DNA of 64,000 nucleotides from Massilia sp. IC2-278. GTDB taxonomy: Bacteria; Pseudomonadota; Gammaproteobacteria; Burkholderiales; Burkholderiaceae_D. Made by a program: the position numbers and the translations under genes. The DNA lies in contig NZ_JAJFES010000021.1 in NCBI RefSeq assembly GCF_020708045.1, positions 1 to 64,000 of the forward strand. Reading direction: 5' to 3'. Below are positions 20,102 through 28,508 of this stretch, piece by piece. The notes beneath the pieces were generated by a model. That model worked only from the letters and a program-made list of their open reading frames with translations, did no database searches and was not told the origin of the DNA. Positions within the stretch are counted from its first letter, which is position 1. Each line of letters starts with the position of its first letter.

Positions 20102-22456
20102 ATGAGCGAAGCGCAGGATCATATCGAACGCATGGCCTGGCTGGTCGAGGAACTGAACCGCCACATCTATAACTACCACGTGCTCGACGCGCCGACGATT
20201 CCCGACGCCGAGTACGACAAGCTGTTCCGCGAACTGCAGGACCTGGAAGCCGCGCACCCGGAAGCGGTGTCGAACGACACCCCGACCTCGCGCGTGGGCG
20301 GCGCCCCGATCCCCGAGTTCAAGCAGGTGACCCATGCGGTGCCGATGCTCTCGCTGAACAACGGCTTCCAGGACGAGGACGTCGACAACTTCGACCGCCG
20401 CGTACGCGAAGGCCTCGACCTGAGCGCGGCCGCTGGCGCGGTCGAGTATGCGGCCGAACTGAAGTTCGACGGCCTGGCCATGAGCCTGCGCTACGAGAAC
20501 GGCGTCTTCGTGCAGGCCGCCACGCGCGGCGACGGCTACACCGGCGAAGACGTCACCGCCAACATCCGCACCGTGCGCGTGATTCCGCTGCGCCTGCATG
20601 GCGACGATATTCCCGCCGTGCTCGAAGTGCGCGGCGAAGTGCTGATGTTCAAGGCCGACTTCGAGAAGCTGAACGAACGCCAGCGCGAGGCCGGCCAGAA
20701 GGAATTCGCCAATCCGCGCAATGCCGCCGCCGGCAGCCTGCGCCAGCTCGATGCGCGCATCACCGCCCAGCGTAAACTCCGCTTCTTCGCCTATGGGATC
20801 GGCCTGCTGGAAGGGGCCGAGATGCCGGCATCGCACTCGCAGGTGCTGGACTGGTTCGACCGTCTGGGCTTGCCGGTGTCGAAGGAACGGGCGGTCGTGA
20901 AAGGCAGCGCCGGCCTGCTCGATTACTACCGCGGCATCGGGGAAAAGCGTCCCACGCTGCCTTACGAAATCGACGGCGTCGTGTACAAGGTCGACCGCCT
21001 GGAAGACCAGCGCGCGCTCGGCTTCGTGTCGCGCGCGCCGCGCTTCGCGCTGGCCCATAAGTTCCCGGCCGAGGAAGCGCTGACCGTGGTCTCGGCCATC
21101 GACGTGCAGGTCGGCCGCACCGGCGCGATTACCCCGGTGGCGCGCCTGGTGCCGGTGTCGGTGGGCGGCGTTACCGTCACGAATGCCACCCTGCACAACG
21201 AAGACGAAGTGCGCCGCAAGGACGTGCGCATTGGTGACACCGTGATCGTGCGCCGCGCCGGCGACGTGATTCCGGAAGTCCTGTCGGTGGTGCTGGAGCG
21301 CCGCCCGACGCCGGAACCGATGGTGTACACGCTGCCGACCAACTGCCCGGTGTGCGGCTCGCACGTGGTGCGCGAGGAGGGCGAGGCCGTGGCGCGCTGC
21401 TCGGGCGGGCTGACCTGCGCGGCCCAGCGCAAGGAAGCGATCCGCCACTTTGCCGGCCGCCGCATGATGGACATCGAGGGCCTTGGCGACCGCTACATCG
21501 ACAGCCTGGTCGAGTGCAATTTGATCCACGGCGTGGCCGACCTCTACACGCTGACGCTGGACGATCTGCTGCAGATGAAGCGTGCGGCCGACGAGCGCGA
21601 TGGCACCACGCCGGAGACCGTCAAACAGGGCAAAGTAGCAACCAAGTGGGCCGACAACCTGCTGGCCGCGATTGCCGCCAGCAAGCATCCGCCGCTGGAG
21701 CGCCTGCTGTTCGCGCTCGGCATCCGCCACGTGGGCGAGTCCACGGCCAAGACCCTGGCCGACTGGCTCGGTTCGCTGGCCCTGGTGCGCCGCGCCCCGG
21801 CCGCGCTGCTGCGCGTGCTGCCCGACATCGGCGGCACCGTGGCCGAGTCGATTGCCGACTTCTTTGCCGAAGAAAAAAACCAGATCGCCCTGAACGCGCT
21901 GCTGGCCACCGGCGTCGCGCCCACCGGCGAACACGCGCCGAAGGCGGCGCTGCGCGAACGCCTGGACGAAGTCGGCTTGCTGGCCGCCCTCGGCATCCCG
22001 AAACTGACCGAGCCGCGCGCGCGCCAGCTGCTCGATGGCCGTACGCTGGAAGACCTGGCCTTCCTGAAGGTGTTCGGCGTATTCGGCCTGCCCGAAGCGC
22101 TGGTCGCCTCGCTGGAATCGTGGATGGCGGTCGAGGCGAACCGCGAGGCGCTGATGAACCTGTCGGCGCTGCGGCGCGAGCTGCTGGACTCCTTGCCCGA
22201 GGAAGCCGAGGCGCCGCAAGGGATCCTGGTAGGCAAGACCTTCGTCCTGACCGGGACGCTGCCGACCATGTCGCGCGATGCGGCCGGCGCGCTGATCGAG
22301 GCGGCCGGTGGCAAGGTCTCCGGTTCGGTCTCGAAGAAGACCTCGTACGTGGTCGCGGGCGCCGAGGCCGGCAGCAAGCTGGAAAAAGCCGAGGCGCTGG
22401 GCGTGACCGTGCTCGACGAAGCAGGCCTGCTGGCGCTGCTGGGCAATCCAACCTGA
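20102..22456 (+). CDS. ligA: NAD-dependent DNA ligase LigA with an insertion before BRCT
   Basis: NAD+-dependent ligase that seals nicks in replication and repair. The adenylation motif ELKFDGLAM contains the nucleophilic lysine. An OB-fold, a four-cysteine zinc finger (CPVC...C...C), helix-hairpin-helix repeats and a C-terminal BRCT domain (GKTFVLTGTLPTMSRDAAG) follow in order. The ATG at 20102, seven bases after zipA, gives 784 residues, longer than the usual 670-700. The excess is mostly a helical insertion at about residues 610-700, between the HhH domain and BRCT. Confidence 0.97.
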   Translation: MSEAQDHIERMAWLVEELNRHIYNYHVLDAPTIPDAEYDKLFRELQDLEAAHPEAVSNDTPTSRVGGAPIPEFKQVTHAVPMLSLNNGFQDEDVDNFDRRVREGLDLSAAAGAVEYAAELKFDGLAMSLRYENGVFVQAATRGDGYTGEDVTANIRTVRVIPLRLHGDDIPAVLEVRGEVLMFKADFEKLNERQREAGQKEFANPRNAAAGSLRQLDARITAQRKLRFFAYGIGLLEGAEMPASHSQVLDWFDRLGLPVSKERAVVKGSAGLLDYYRGIGEKRPTLPYEIDGVVYKVDRLEDQRALGFVSRAPRFALAHKFPAEEALTVVSAIDVQVGRTGAITPVARLVPVSVGGVTVTNATLHNEDEVRRKDVRIGDTVIVRRAGDVIPEVLSVVLERRPTPEPMVYTLPTNCPVCGSHVVREEGEAVARCSGGLTCAAQRKEAIRHFAGRRMMDIEGLGDRYIDSLVECNLIHGVADLYTLTLDDLLQMKRAADERDGTTPETVKQGKVATKWADNLLAAIAASKHPPLERLLFALGIRHVGESTAKTLADWLGSLALVRRAPAALLRVLPDIGGTVAESIADFFAEEKNQIALNALLATGVAPTGEHAPKAALRERLDEVGLLAALGIPKLTEPRARQLLDGRTLEDLAFLKVFGVFGLPEALVASLESWMAVEANREALMNLSALRRELLDSLPEEAEAPQGILVGKTFVLTGTLPTMSRDAAGALIEAAGGKVSGSVSKKTSYVVAGAEAGSKLEKAEALGVTVLDEAGLLALLGNPT

Positions 22457-22472
22457 ACAAAGGAAGCACCGC

Positions 22473-23360
22473 ATGACGCAGCGCACTTCGCAGATTCGCA
22501 AGGCAGTCTTTCCGGTGGCCGGACTCGGCAGCCGCTTCCTTCCCGCCACCAAGGCGCAGCCGAAGGAGATGCTGCCCATCGTCGACAAGCCGCTGATCCA
22601 GTACGCGGTGGAAGAGGCGGTGGCGGCCGGTATTACCGAGATGATCTTCATCACCGGCCGCAACAAGCGCGCCATCGAGGACCATTTCGACAAGGCCTAC
22701 GAGCTCGAATCCGAGCTCGAGGCGCACAACAAGCAGGAGCTGCTGGACGTGGTACGCAAGGTGATCCCGAAGAACGTCACCTGCATCTACATCCGCCAGT
22801 CGGCCCCGCTCGGCCTGGGCCACGCGGTGCTGTGCGCGCGCCCGGTGGTCGGCAACGAGCCGTTTGCCGTGCTGCTGGCCGACGACTTCATGGATGCCGA
22901 CGGCGGCAAGCCGGTGCTGGCCCAGATGACCGAGCTCTACGAATACGAAAAGTGCAGCCTGCTGGCGGTGCAGGACGTGCCGCGTGCGAACACGCGCCAG
23001 TACGGCATCGTCAGCGCCACGCCGTATCGCAGCGACCTGGAACTGGTGTCGGGCATCGTCGAGAAACCGAAGCCGGAGGAGGCGCCGTCGACCCTGGCCG
23101 TGGTCGGGCGCTACGTGCTGAGCGGCGCCATCTTCGATCACCTGGAAAACCTGGGCGTGGGCAGCGGCGGCGAAATCCAGCTCACCGACGGCATCGCCGC
23201 GCTGATGAACGCCGAGCGCGTGCTGGCCTACCGCTACGCCGGCCAGCGCTACGACTGCGGCTCCAAGCTCGGCTATCTGCAGGCCACTGCCGCCATCGGC
23301 CTGAAGCACCCGGAAACCGCCGCCGGCTTCCGGGAATTTTTGGACCAGTTGAAGGGGTAA
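22473..23360 (+). CDS. galU: UTP-glucose-1-phosphate uridylyltransferase
   Basis: Makes UDP-glucose from UTP and glucose-1-phosphate for LPS, exopolysaccharide and trehalose synthesis. The N-terminal nucleotidyltransferase motif FPVAGLGSRFLPATKAQPKE and the substrate segments LADDFMDAD and GIVEKPKPEEAP are all present, and 295 residues is normal. AAAGGAAGCACC precedes the ATG. It lies 16 bp after ligA and 2 bp before def, within the same run of plus-strand genes. Confidence 0.97.
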   Translation: MTQRTSQIRKAVFPVAGLGSRFLPATKAQPKEMLPIVDKPLIQYAVEEAVAAGITEMIFITGRNKRAIEDHFDKAYELESELEAHNKQELLDVVRKVIPKNVTCIYIRQSAPLGLGHAVLCARPVVGNEPFAVLLADDFMDADGGKPVLAQMTELYEYEKCSLLAVQDVPRANTRQYGIVSATPYRSDLELVSGIVEKPKPEEAPSTLAVVGRYVLSGAIFDHLENLGVGSGGEIQLTDGIAALMNAERVLAYRYAGQRYDCGSKLGYLQATAAIGLKHPETAAGFREFLDQLKG

Positions 23361-23362
23361 TC

Positions 23363-23899
23363 ATGGCCGTGCGCGAGATATTGAAGATGGGCGACCCGCG
23401 CCTCTTGCGCGTGGCCGAACCCGTGCGTGAGTTTGGTACGCCCGAACTCGAAGCCCTGATCGCCGACATGTTCGACACCATGCATGCGGCAAACGGCGCC
23501 GGCCTGGCTGCGCCGCAGATCGGCGTCAACCTGCAGCTGGTAATCTTCGGCTTCAAGAGCAATCCGCGCTACCCGGACGCGCCGCAGGTGCCCGAGACCG
23601 TGCTCCTGAATCCCGTGCTCACGCCCTTGTCGGACGAGATGGAAGAGGGCTTCGAGGGCTGCTTGTCGGTGCCCGGCCTGCGCGGCAGCGTGCCGCGCCA
23701 TACGCGCCTGCGTTACGAGGGCGTCGACCAGTACGGCAATGCCATCCGGCGCGAAGTCGACGGCTTCCATGCGCGCGTGGTGCAGCATGAAGTCGACCAC
23801 CTGCTCGGCATCCTGTATCCGATGCGGATCACCGATTTTTCGCGCTTCGGCTTTACCGAAGTGATGTTCCCCGACCTCGATCCTGGAGCGGACGATTGA
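23363..23899 (+). CDS. def: peptide deformylase
   Basis: Metalloenzyme (178 residues) that removes the formyl group from nascent protein N-termini. All three motifs are present: GAGLAAPQIG, EGCLSVPGLRG (metal-binding Cys) and QHEVDHLLG (metal-binding His and catalytic Glu). The variant HEVDHLLG, in place of HEIDHLDG, is common in secondary deformylases, so this may be one of two copies in the genome. It starts two bases after the galU stop, and its own stop overlaps the next gene's start. Confidence 0.96.
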   Translation: MAVREILKMGDPRLLRVAEPVREFGTPELEALIADMFDTMHAANGAGLAAPQIGVNLQLVIFGFKSNPRYPDAPQVPETVLLNPVLTPLSDEMEEGFEGCLSVPGLRGSVPRHTRLRYEGVDQYGNAIRREVDGFHARVVQHEVDHLLGILYPMRITDFSRFGFTEVMFPDLDPGADD

Positions 23900-24390
23900 T
23901 TTCCAAGGTATTCAACACATTCCCGCTGCTGCTGGTGCTGGCCGCACCCCTGGCCCAGGCCGATGACTTCTTCACCAAGATCGAGGCCGAACCGAAAAGC
24001 GAAGTCTGGATCGACTCCGGCTTCTGGACCGCCCACTTCGACAGCGGCAAGGGCCTGAACGGCAACAACAAGGGCCTGGGCGCCGAATACCGCTTTTCCG
24101 GCACGATGGCCGCCGTCGGCGGGCGCTTCTACAACAGCGACCGCGAATGGTCGAACTATGCCGGCGTGATCTGGCAGCCGTATGCGGTCGGCCCGGTACG
24201 CGTGGGCGCTGCGCTGGCGGCGTTCGACGGCTACCCGAGGATGCGCAACGGCGGCTGGTTCCCAGCTGTCATTCCGACCCTGACGTATGACTACCAGCGC
24301 GTGGGCGTCAACATCGGCATCATCCCCAGCTACAAGGACCGCCTCTACGGCGGCATTTCGCTGCAGCTGAAGCTGAAGGTCTTCGAGTGA
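23896..24390 (+). CDS. small secreted, probably beta-barrel protein
   Basis: 164 residues. A TTG start at 23896 overlaps the def TGA stop. It begins MISKVFNTFPLLLVLAAP, with a signal cleavage site after PLAQA. The mature part has alternating aromatic/polar stretches (WTAHFDSG, GLGAEYRFSG, GISLQLKLKVFE) and an amphipathic C-terminal strand, suggesting a small outer-membrane barrel. No family was identified; a PagP-like acyltransferase was considered but not supported. The TTG is the only start that retains a complete signal peptide. Confidence 0.6.
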   Translation: MISKVFNTFPLLLVLAAPLAQADDFFTKIEAEPKSEVWIDSGFWTAHFDSGKGLNGNNKGLGAEYRFSGTMAAVGGRFYNSDREWSNYAGVIWQPYAVGPVRVGAALAAFDGYPRMRNGGWFPAVIPTLTYDYQRVGVNIGIIPSYKDRLYGGISLQLKLKVFE

Positions 24391-24563
24391 CCTTGTAGGG
24401 TGGGTACTCGTACCCACGCGGTCTCACCGTTCGCATGCTGGCTGCGTCTGGTCATGGCTGCTTTTGTAGGGTGGACACCTGTGTCCACGCTGTCTCACCG
24501 CCTGCAAGCCGCCTCACATATCAACCGCCGTACCGCGTGGACACAGGTGTCCACCCTACGCGC
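24391..24563. repeat. palindromic repeat cluster between converging genes
   Basis: Three units: 24394-24421 with core GGTACTCGTACC, 24465-24493 with core GGACACCTGTGTCC, and 24533-24560, the inverse partner with core GGACACAGGTGTCC. Outer arms (GTAGGGTGG / CCACGCGG) match the other copies in this window. The last unit ends 3 bp before the DUF885 stop codon. Confidence 0.85.
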
Positions 24564-26324
24564 TTACGCCTCCTTCGGATACGGGCTCTTGCCACCTTCG
24601 GCAATGAAGCGGTCGATCCGCTCCTGCAGCACCGGCAGCGGCACCGACCCCAGCTGCAGCACCGTATCGTGGAAGTTGCGGATGTCGAACTTCGCGCCCA
24701 ACGCTTTCTCCGCCCTGGCGCGCGCCTCCATGATCGCCATCTGCCCCAGGTAGTAGGACAACGCCTGGCCCGGCCACGAGATATACCGGTCCACCTCGGT
24801 CGTGATCTCGTGCTCCGACAGCGCCGTGTTCTCGCGCAAATAGGCCTGGGCCTGCTCGCGCGTCCAGCCCTTGGCGTGGATGCCGGTATCGACCACCAGG
24901 CGCGAGGCGCGCCAGGCCTGGTAGCTCAGCATGCCGAAGACTTCGTAGGGCGTCTCGTAAATGCCCATCTCGGTCCCCAGGCGCTCGGTATACAGCGCCC
25001 AGCCCTCGCCGAAGGCGGAGATGTAGGCGCGGCGGAAGCGCGGCAAGCCTTTCTGTTCCAGCGCCACCGGCATCTGGAAGGCGTGGCCCGGCGCCGATTC
25101 GTGCAGGGTCAGGGCCGGCAGGCTGTACAGGGCGCGCGCCGGCAGGTTATAGGTGTTGACCAGGTAGACGCCGGGGCCGCCGCGGCCGGCCGTGTAGTAG
25201 GGCGCCTGGTCGTCAGGCACCGGCAGGATGGCGAAGCGCTGGCGCGGCAGGTAGCCGAAATACTGGCCGGCCTTGGCGTCGAACTTCTTCGCCACCCAGG
25301 CCGCGCGCATCAGCAGTTCTTCCGGCGTCTTGGCGTAGAAGCGCGGGTCGGTGCGGAGGAATTGCAAAAAGGCCGGGAAGTCGCCCTTGAAGCCGGTCTG
25401 GGCAATGGTCGTCGCCATCTCGGCGCGGATTTTCGCCATCTCGGCCAGGCCGATCCGGTGGATATCGTCGGCAGTCAGGTTCGTGGTGGTGTACTCGACG
25501 ATCTTCGACTGGTAATAGGCCTTGCCGTCCGGCAGGCGCTCGGCGGCCAGCACCTCGCGCGCACCCGGCATGTATTCCTCGCGCATGAAGGCCAGGACGC
25601 GCGCATACGCCGGCTGCACCTGGCTGCGGATGGCCTCCACCGCCCGCGTGCGCAGCTCGGCCTGCTCGGCGGCCGGCATCGATGGCGGCATGGTCTTGAA
25701 CGGCGTGTAGAACACCGTGTCCTCGGGCGCGGCCTCGGCCACCGAGGCCAGCGAGGCGTCGCGCCCGCTGAGGGTGACCTTCGGCGGCGTGAAGCCGCGC
25801 GCCAGGCCGGCGCGCATGTTGTCGAGCTGCTCGCCGAAGTAGCGCGGGTAGCTGGCCAGCTGGTGCAGGTAGTTGTCGTAGTCCTCGCGGCTGGCCAGGC
25901 CCTGGCGCGCGCCGTAGGTGACGTCGGTCCAGAAGGCGCTGTCGGCGTTCAGCGGCTGCTCGTATTCGCGGAAACGCAGTTCCTCGACGAAGGCGGCGAC
26001 CTGGGCGCGGTAGACCTGGTAGTCGAGCCGCGCTGCCGGCGACAGGCCGGCCTGGGGCAGGGCGTCGAGCTGGCGCAGCACGCCCTGGAAGTAGGCCAGG
26101 CGCGCCTGCTGGGTTTTGGCGTCGACGTGCGGCAGTTCCGCGCGCACCCGGCCGCGCGTGTTTTCTTCGCTGGCCAGGCGTTCCTTGACGCGCCAGTCCC
26201 ATTCGGCCTGGTAGATCCTTTCGAAACGGGCGTCCGCCGCCGATGGCCCGGCATGCGCCGCGCCGGCCTGGGTTGCCATCAACATTCCTGCAGCGGCCAG
26301 GGCCGCGACCAAGGTGTGCTTCAT
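24564..26324 (-). CDS. DUF885 family secreted protein, probable metallopeptidase
   Basis: 586 residues. The signal peptide MKHTLVAALAAAGMLMATQAG suggests export. The central motif LTLHESAPGHAFQ contains the HExxxGH arrangement typical of DUF885, a family related to thermolysin-like or carboxypeptidase-type metalloenzymes. Further conserved parts are YTERLGTEMGIYETPYEVFG and RLVVDTGIHAKGWTREQA. The family is usually found as periplasmic proteins or lipoproteins of unknown substrate. Transcribed alone; the divergent neighbour is the KaiC cassette. Confidence 0.85.
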   Translation of the reverse strand: MKHTLVAALAAAGMLMATQAGAAHAGPSAADARFERIYQAEWDWRVKERLASEENTRGRVRAELPHVDAKTQQARLAYFQGVLRQLDALPQAGLSPAARLDYQVYRAQVAAFVEELRFREYEQPLNADSAFWTDVTYGARQGLASREDYDNYLHQLASYPRYFGEQLDNMRAGLARGFTPPKVTLSGRDASLASVAEAAPEDTVFYTPFKTMPPSMPAAEQAELRTRAVEAIRSQVQPAYARVLAFMREEYMPGAREVLAAERLPDGKAYYQSKIVEYTTTNLTADDIHRIGLAEMAKIRAEMATTIAQTGFKGDFPAFLQFLRTDPRFYAKTPEELLMRAAWVAKKFDAKAGQYFGYLPRQRFAILPVPDDQAPYYTAGRGGPGVYLVNTYNLPARALYSLPALTLHESAPGHAFQMPVALEQKGLPRFRRAYISAFGEGWALYTERLGTEMGIYETPYEVFGMLSYQAWRASRLVVDTGIHAKGWTREQAQAYLRENTALSEHEITTEVDRYISWPGQALSYYLGQMAIMEARARAEKALGAKFDIRNFHDTVLQLGSVPLPVLQERIDRFIAEGGKSPYPKEA

Positions 26325-26549
26325 CTTGCTCCTCGTTATAAACCGAAACCAGCGTGTCGAATACGGCGCGTCACTTTAAAAATTGTCAATTGGCATTATG
26401 TCGCACACGGGATGAATGCGCACTTTTTTCGCGGTGCAGCAACGCGGCCAAATGTTTTTGCACACGGGGCTGAGCTTTTATAAAAATTGTCGGTATTGCC
26501 TCTATAATTGAGGACCAGCCAGCCAGTCGGCGGGCCGTGCACTTACACA

Positions 26550-27026
26550 ATGACAGCTGATCAGCAAGCATGGACCAGAAAAAATGACGCGGGGCTTCCC
26601 CCGTCTGACAAAGCCGACATGACGAACAGGACAGATACAAGCACACCCATGCCAACGCATGAGCAGGCAGATGCGGGCGCGCAGGCGCCCGGGATCAAGC
26701 CCTGGCTGCGCCTGGGCGAGCAGCTGACGCCGCTGATCGGCGACAGCGGCTTTTGTGTGCTGTTCGGGCGCGCCGTCCGGCTGACGACGGTGCGTTTCGG
26801 TGGCCTGCACGGGTGCGACCCGTCCAAGCCCACTTCCCACCTGTTCGCGTCCCTGACCAGAACCCTGAACGAGCTAGGACCGGAGCAGGCAGCGCTGGCG
26901 AATGCCGCGCTGCTCGATACTTTCACCACGCTGCTGGGAACCTTGATCGGCGAAGCGTTAACAAAGCAGCTGTTACAAGACGCAATGGGCGGAGACGGGC
27001 AGAAGCATGTACAGGAGCAGAAGTAA
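26550..27026 (+). CDS. small hypothetical protein preceding the KaiC-like gene
   Basis: Up to 158 residues from an ATG at 26550; other in-frame starts are 26619 and 26649, and none has a clear ribosome binding site. The likely ordered part begins at IKPWLRLGEQLTPLIG and includes FCVLFGRAVRLT and an amphipathic helical C-terminus rich in Leu, Ala and Thr. There is no signal peptide or membrane segment. The stop codon is directly followed by the KaiC-like ATG (TAAATG), so the two genes are almost certainly co-translated. A consensus TATAAT lies at 26503-26508, without a good -35. No family was recognised. Confidence 0.55.
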   Translation: MTADQQAWTRKNDAGLPPSDKADMTNRTDTSTPMPTHEQADAGAQAPGIKPWLRLGEQLTPLIGDSGFCVLFGRAVRLTTVRFGGLHGCDPSKPTSHLFASLTRTLNELGPEQAALANAALLDTFTTLLGTLIGEALTKQLLQDAMGGDGQKHVQEQK

Positions 27027-28496
27027 ATGAGCGACAAAGTAGCCTTGGGACTGCTGAACACGGGCGTACCGGGACTGGACACGCTGCTGGGTGGCGGCTT
27101 GCCGGAGTTTTCGTTCAATCTCGTTGCCGGTCCGCCGGGCAGCGGCAAGACCACGCTTGCGCACCAGATCATGTTCTCGCTGGCCACCGCGGAGCGCCGC
27201 GCCCTGTTCTTCACCGTGCTGGGCGAGCCGCCGCTGAAGATGCTGCGCTACCAGCAGCAGTTCTCCTTCTTCGACGTGGCCAAGGTCGGCCCGGCGATCC
27301 GCTACGTCAACCTCGGCGAAAACCTGCGCACCGGCGACTTTTCCGGCGTGCTCGAACGCATCATGGCCGAGGTCGAGGCCTTCCAGCCCTCGCTGGTCTT
27401 TGTCGACTCCTTCCGCTCCGTGGTACAGACCGCCAAGGGCGGCAACGAAGGCGTGGCCGATTTGCAGTTCTTCATCCAGGAACTCGGCACCCGCATGACC
27501 ACCTGGCAGGCCACCACCTTCCTGATCGGCGAATACATGCACACCGACCCGGAAGCGAACCCGATCATGACCGTGGCCGACGGCATGCTGTCGCTGACCC
27601 AGGCCCACGAGCACAGCACCGTGGTGCGCAAGATGCGCGTGGTCAAGATGCGCGGTCGCGCCCACCTGGCCGGCTCGCACAATTTCCGCATCACCGACGA
27701 CGGCCTGCGCGCCTATCCGCGCATCCTGCCGCCGCTGGCCGCCGACCGCCACCCAGGCGTGGCGGTCGACCGCGAGCCGCGCCGGGTTCCCACCGGCACG
27801 CCGGGGCTGGACAAGATGCTCAACGGCGGCCTGCCGCAGGGCCACACGGTGCTGGTGGCGGGGCCGACGGGCTCGGGCAAGACCATCCTCGCCACCGCCT
27901 TCCTGCAGGAGGGCGTGGCGCGCGGCGAGAAGGGCGTGGCCATGTTCTTCGAAAAGGGCACGCCGCGCCTGCGCAACGCCGAACTGGCGGAGATGGTGCA
28001 GGCCGGGCAGGTGACGGTGGTCGAAAGCCGCCTGCTCGACCTCACCGTGGACGAACTGATCGACGAACTCGAACATACCCTGCGCAGCACCGGCGCGCGC
28101 CGCCTGGTGATCGATTCGCTGTCGGAGTTCGGCCTCTACATGGCGCCGGAATTCCACGCCGATTTGCGCCTGTCGGTGTTTCGCATGCTGTCGGTGGTGG
28201 CCAAGCATGGCGTCACGGCGCTGGTCACGATCGGCCTCGACGACGTGTTTACCGAGCTGCGCTTCAGCCAGGCGAATATCTCTTATCTCACCGACGCGGT
28301 GGTGGCGCTGCGCTACGCCGAGGTCGAGGGGCGCCTGCACAAGTTCATGTCGGTCATCAAGGTGCGCGGCAGCGACCACAGCCGCGACGTGCGCGGCTAC
28401 GAGATCACGGATAACGGCATCGAGGTCGACGAATTGCCGACCGGTGTCGAAGGGACGCTCACCGGCGGCGCGGTATCGCGCGCGCCAGGACGCTAA
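27027..28496 (+). CDS. double-domain KaiC-like ATPase
   Basis: RecA-fold protein of 489 residues with two KaiC domains. The first has Walker A GPPGSGKTTL (K41) and the second GPTGSGKTIL (K285), each with a Walker B aspartate (LVFVDSFRS; RLVIDSLSEF). Compared with cyanobacterial KaiC from memory, the first-domain catalytic Glu pair appears replaced (FTVLGEPP) and the second reads FFEKGTP. The phosphosite region reads ANISYLTDAV, keeping one Ser but with Tyr at the Thr position. It is therefore KaiC-like rather than a proven clock protein. No kaiA or kaiB lies in the window. It sits between the small protein and a hybrid histidine kinase. Confidence 0.9.
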   Translation: MSDKVALGLLNTGVPGLDTLLGGGLPEFSFNLVAGPPGSGKTTLAHQIMFSLATAERRALFFTVLGEPPLKMLRYQQQFSFFDVAKVGPAIRYVNLGENLRTGDFSGVLERIMAEVEAFQPSLVFVDSFRSVVQTAKGGNEGVADLQFFIQELGTRMTTWQATTFLIGEYMHTDPEANPIMTVADGMLSLTQAHEHSTVVRKMRVVKMRGRAHLAGSHNFRITDDGLRAYPRILPPLAADRHPGVAVDREPRRVPTGTPGLDKMLNGGLPQGHTVLVAGPTGSGKTILATAFLQEGVARGEKGVAMFFEKGTPRLRNAELAEMVQAGQVTVVESRLLDLTVDELIDELEHTLRSTGARRLVIDSLSEFGLYMAPEFHADLRLSVFRMLSVVAKHGVTALVTIGLDDVFTELRFSQANISYLTDAVVALRYAEVEGRLHKFMSVIKVRGSDHSRDVRGYEITDNGIEVDELPTGVEGTLTGGAVSRAPGR

Positions 28497-28508
28497 GGAG
28501 AACAGGGA

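Noticed and set aside
24391..24563. Repeat hairpins considered as plain intrinsic terminators
   Set aside because: The hairpins are not followed by T-tracts and occur upstream as well as downstream of genes, so simple termination does not explain them, although an effect on RNA ends is possible.
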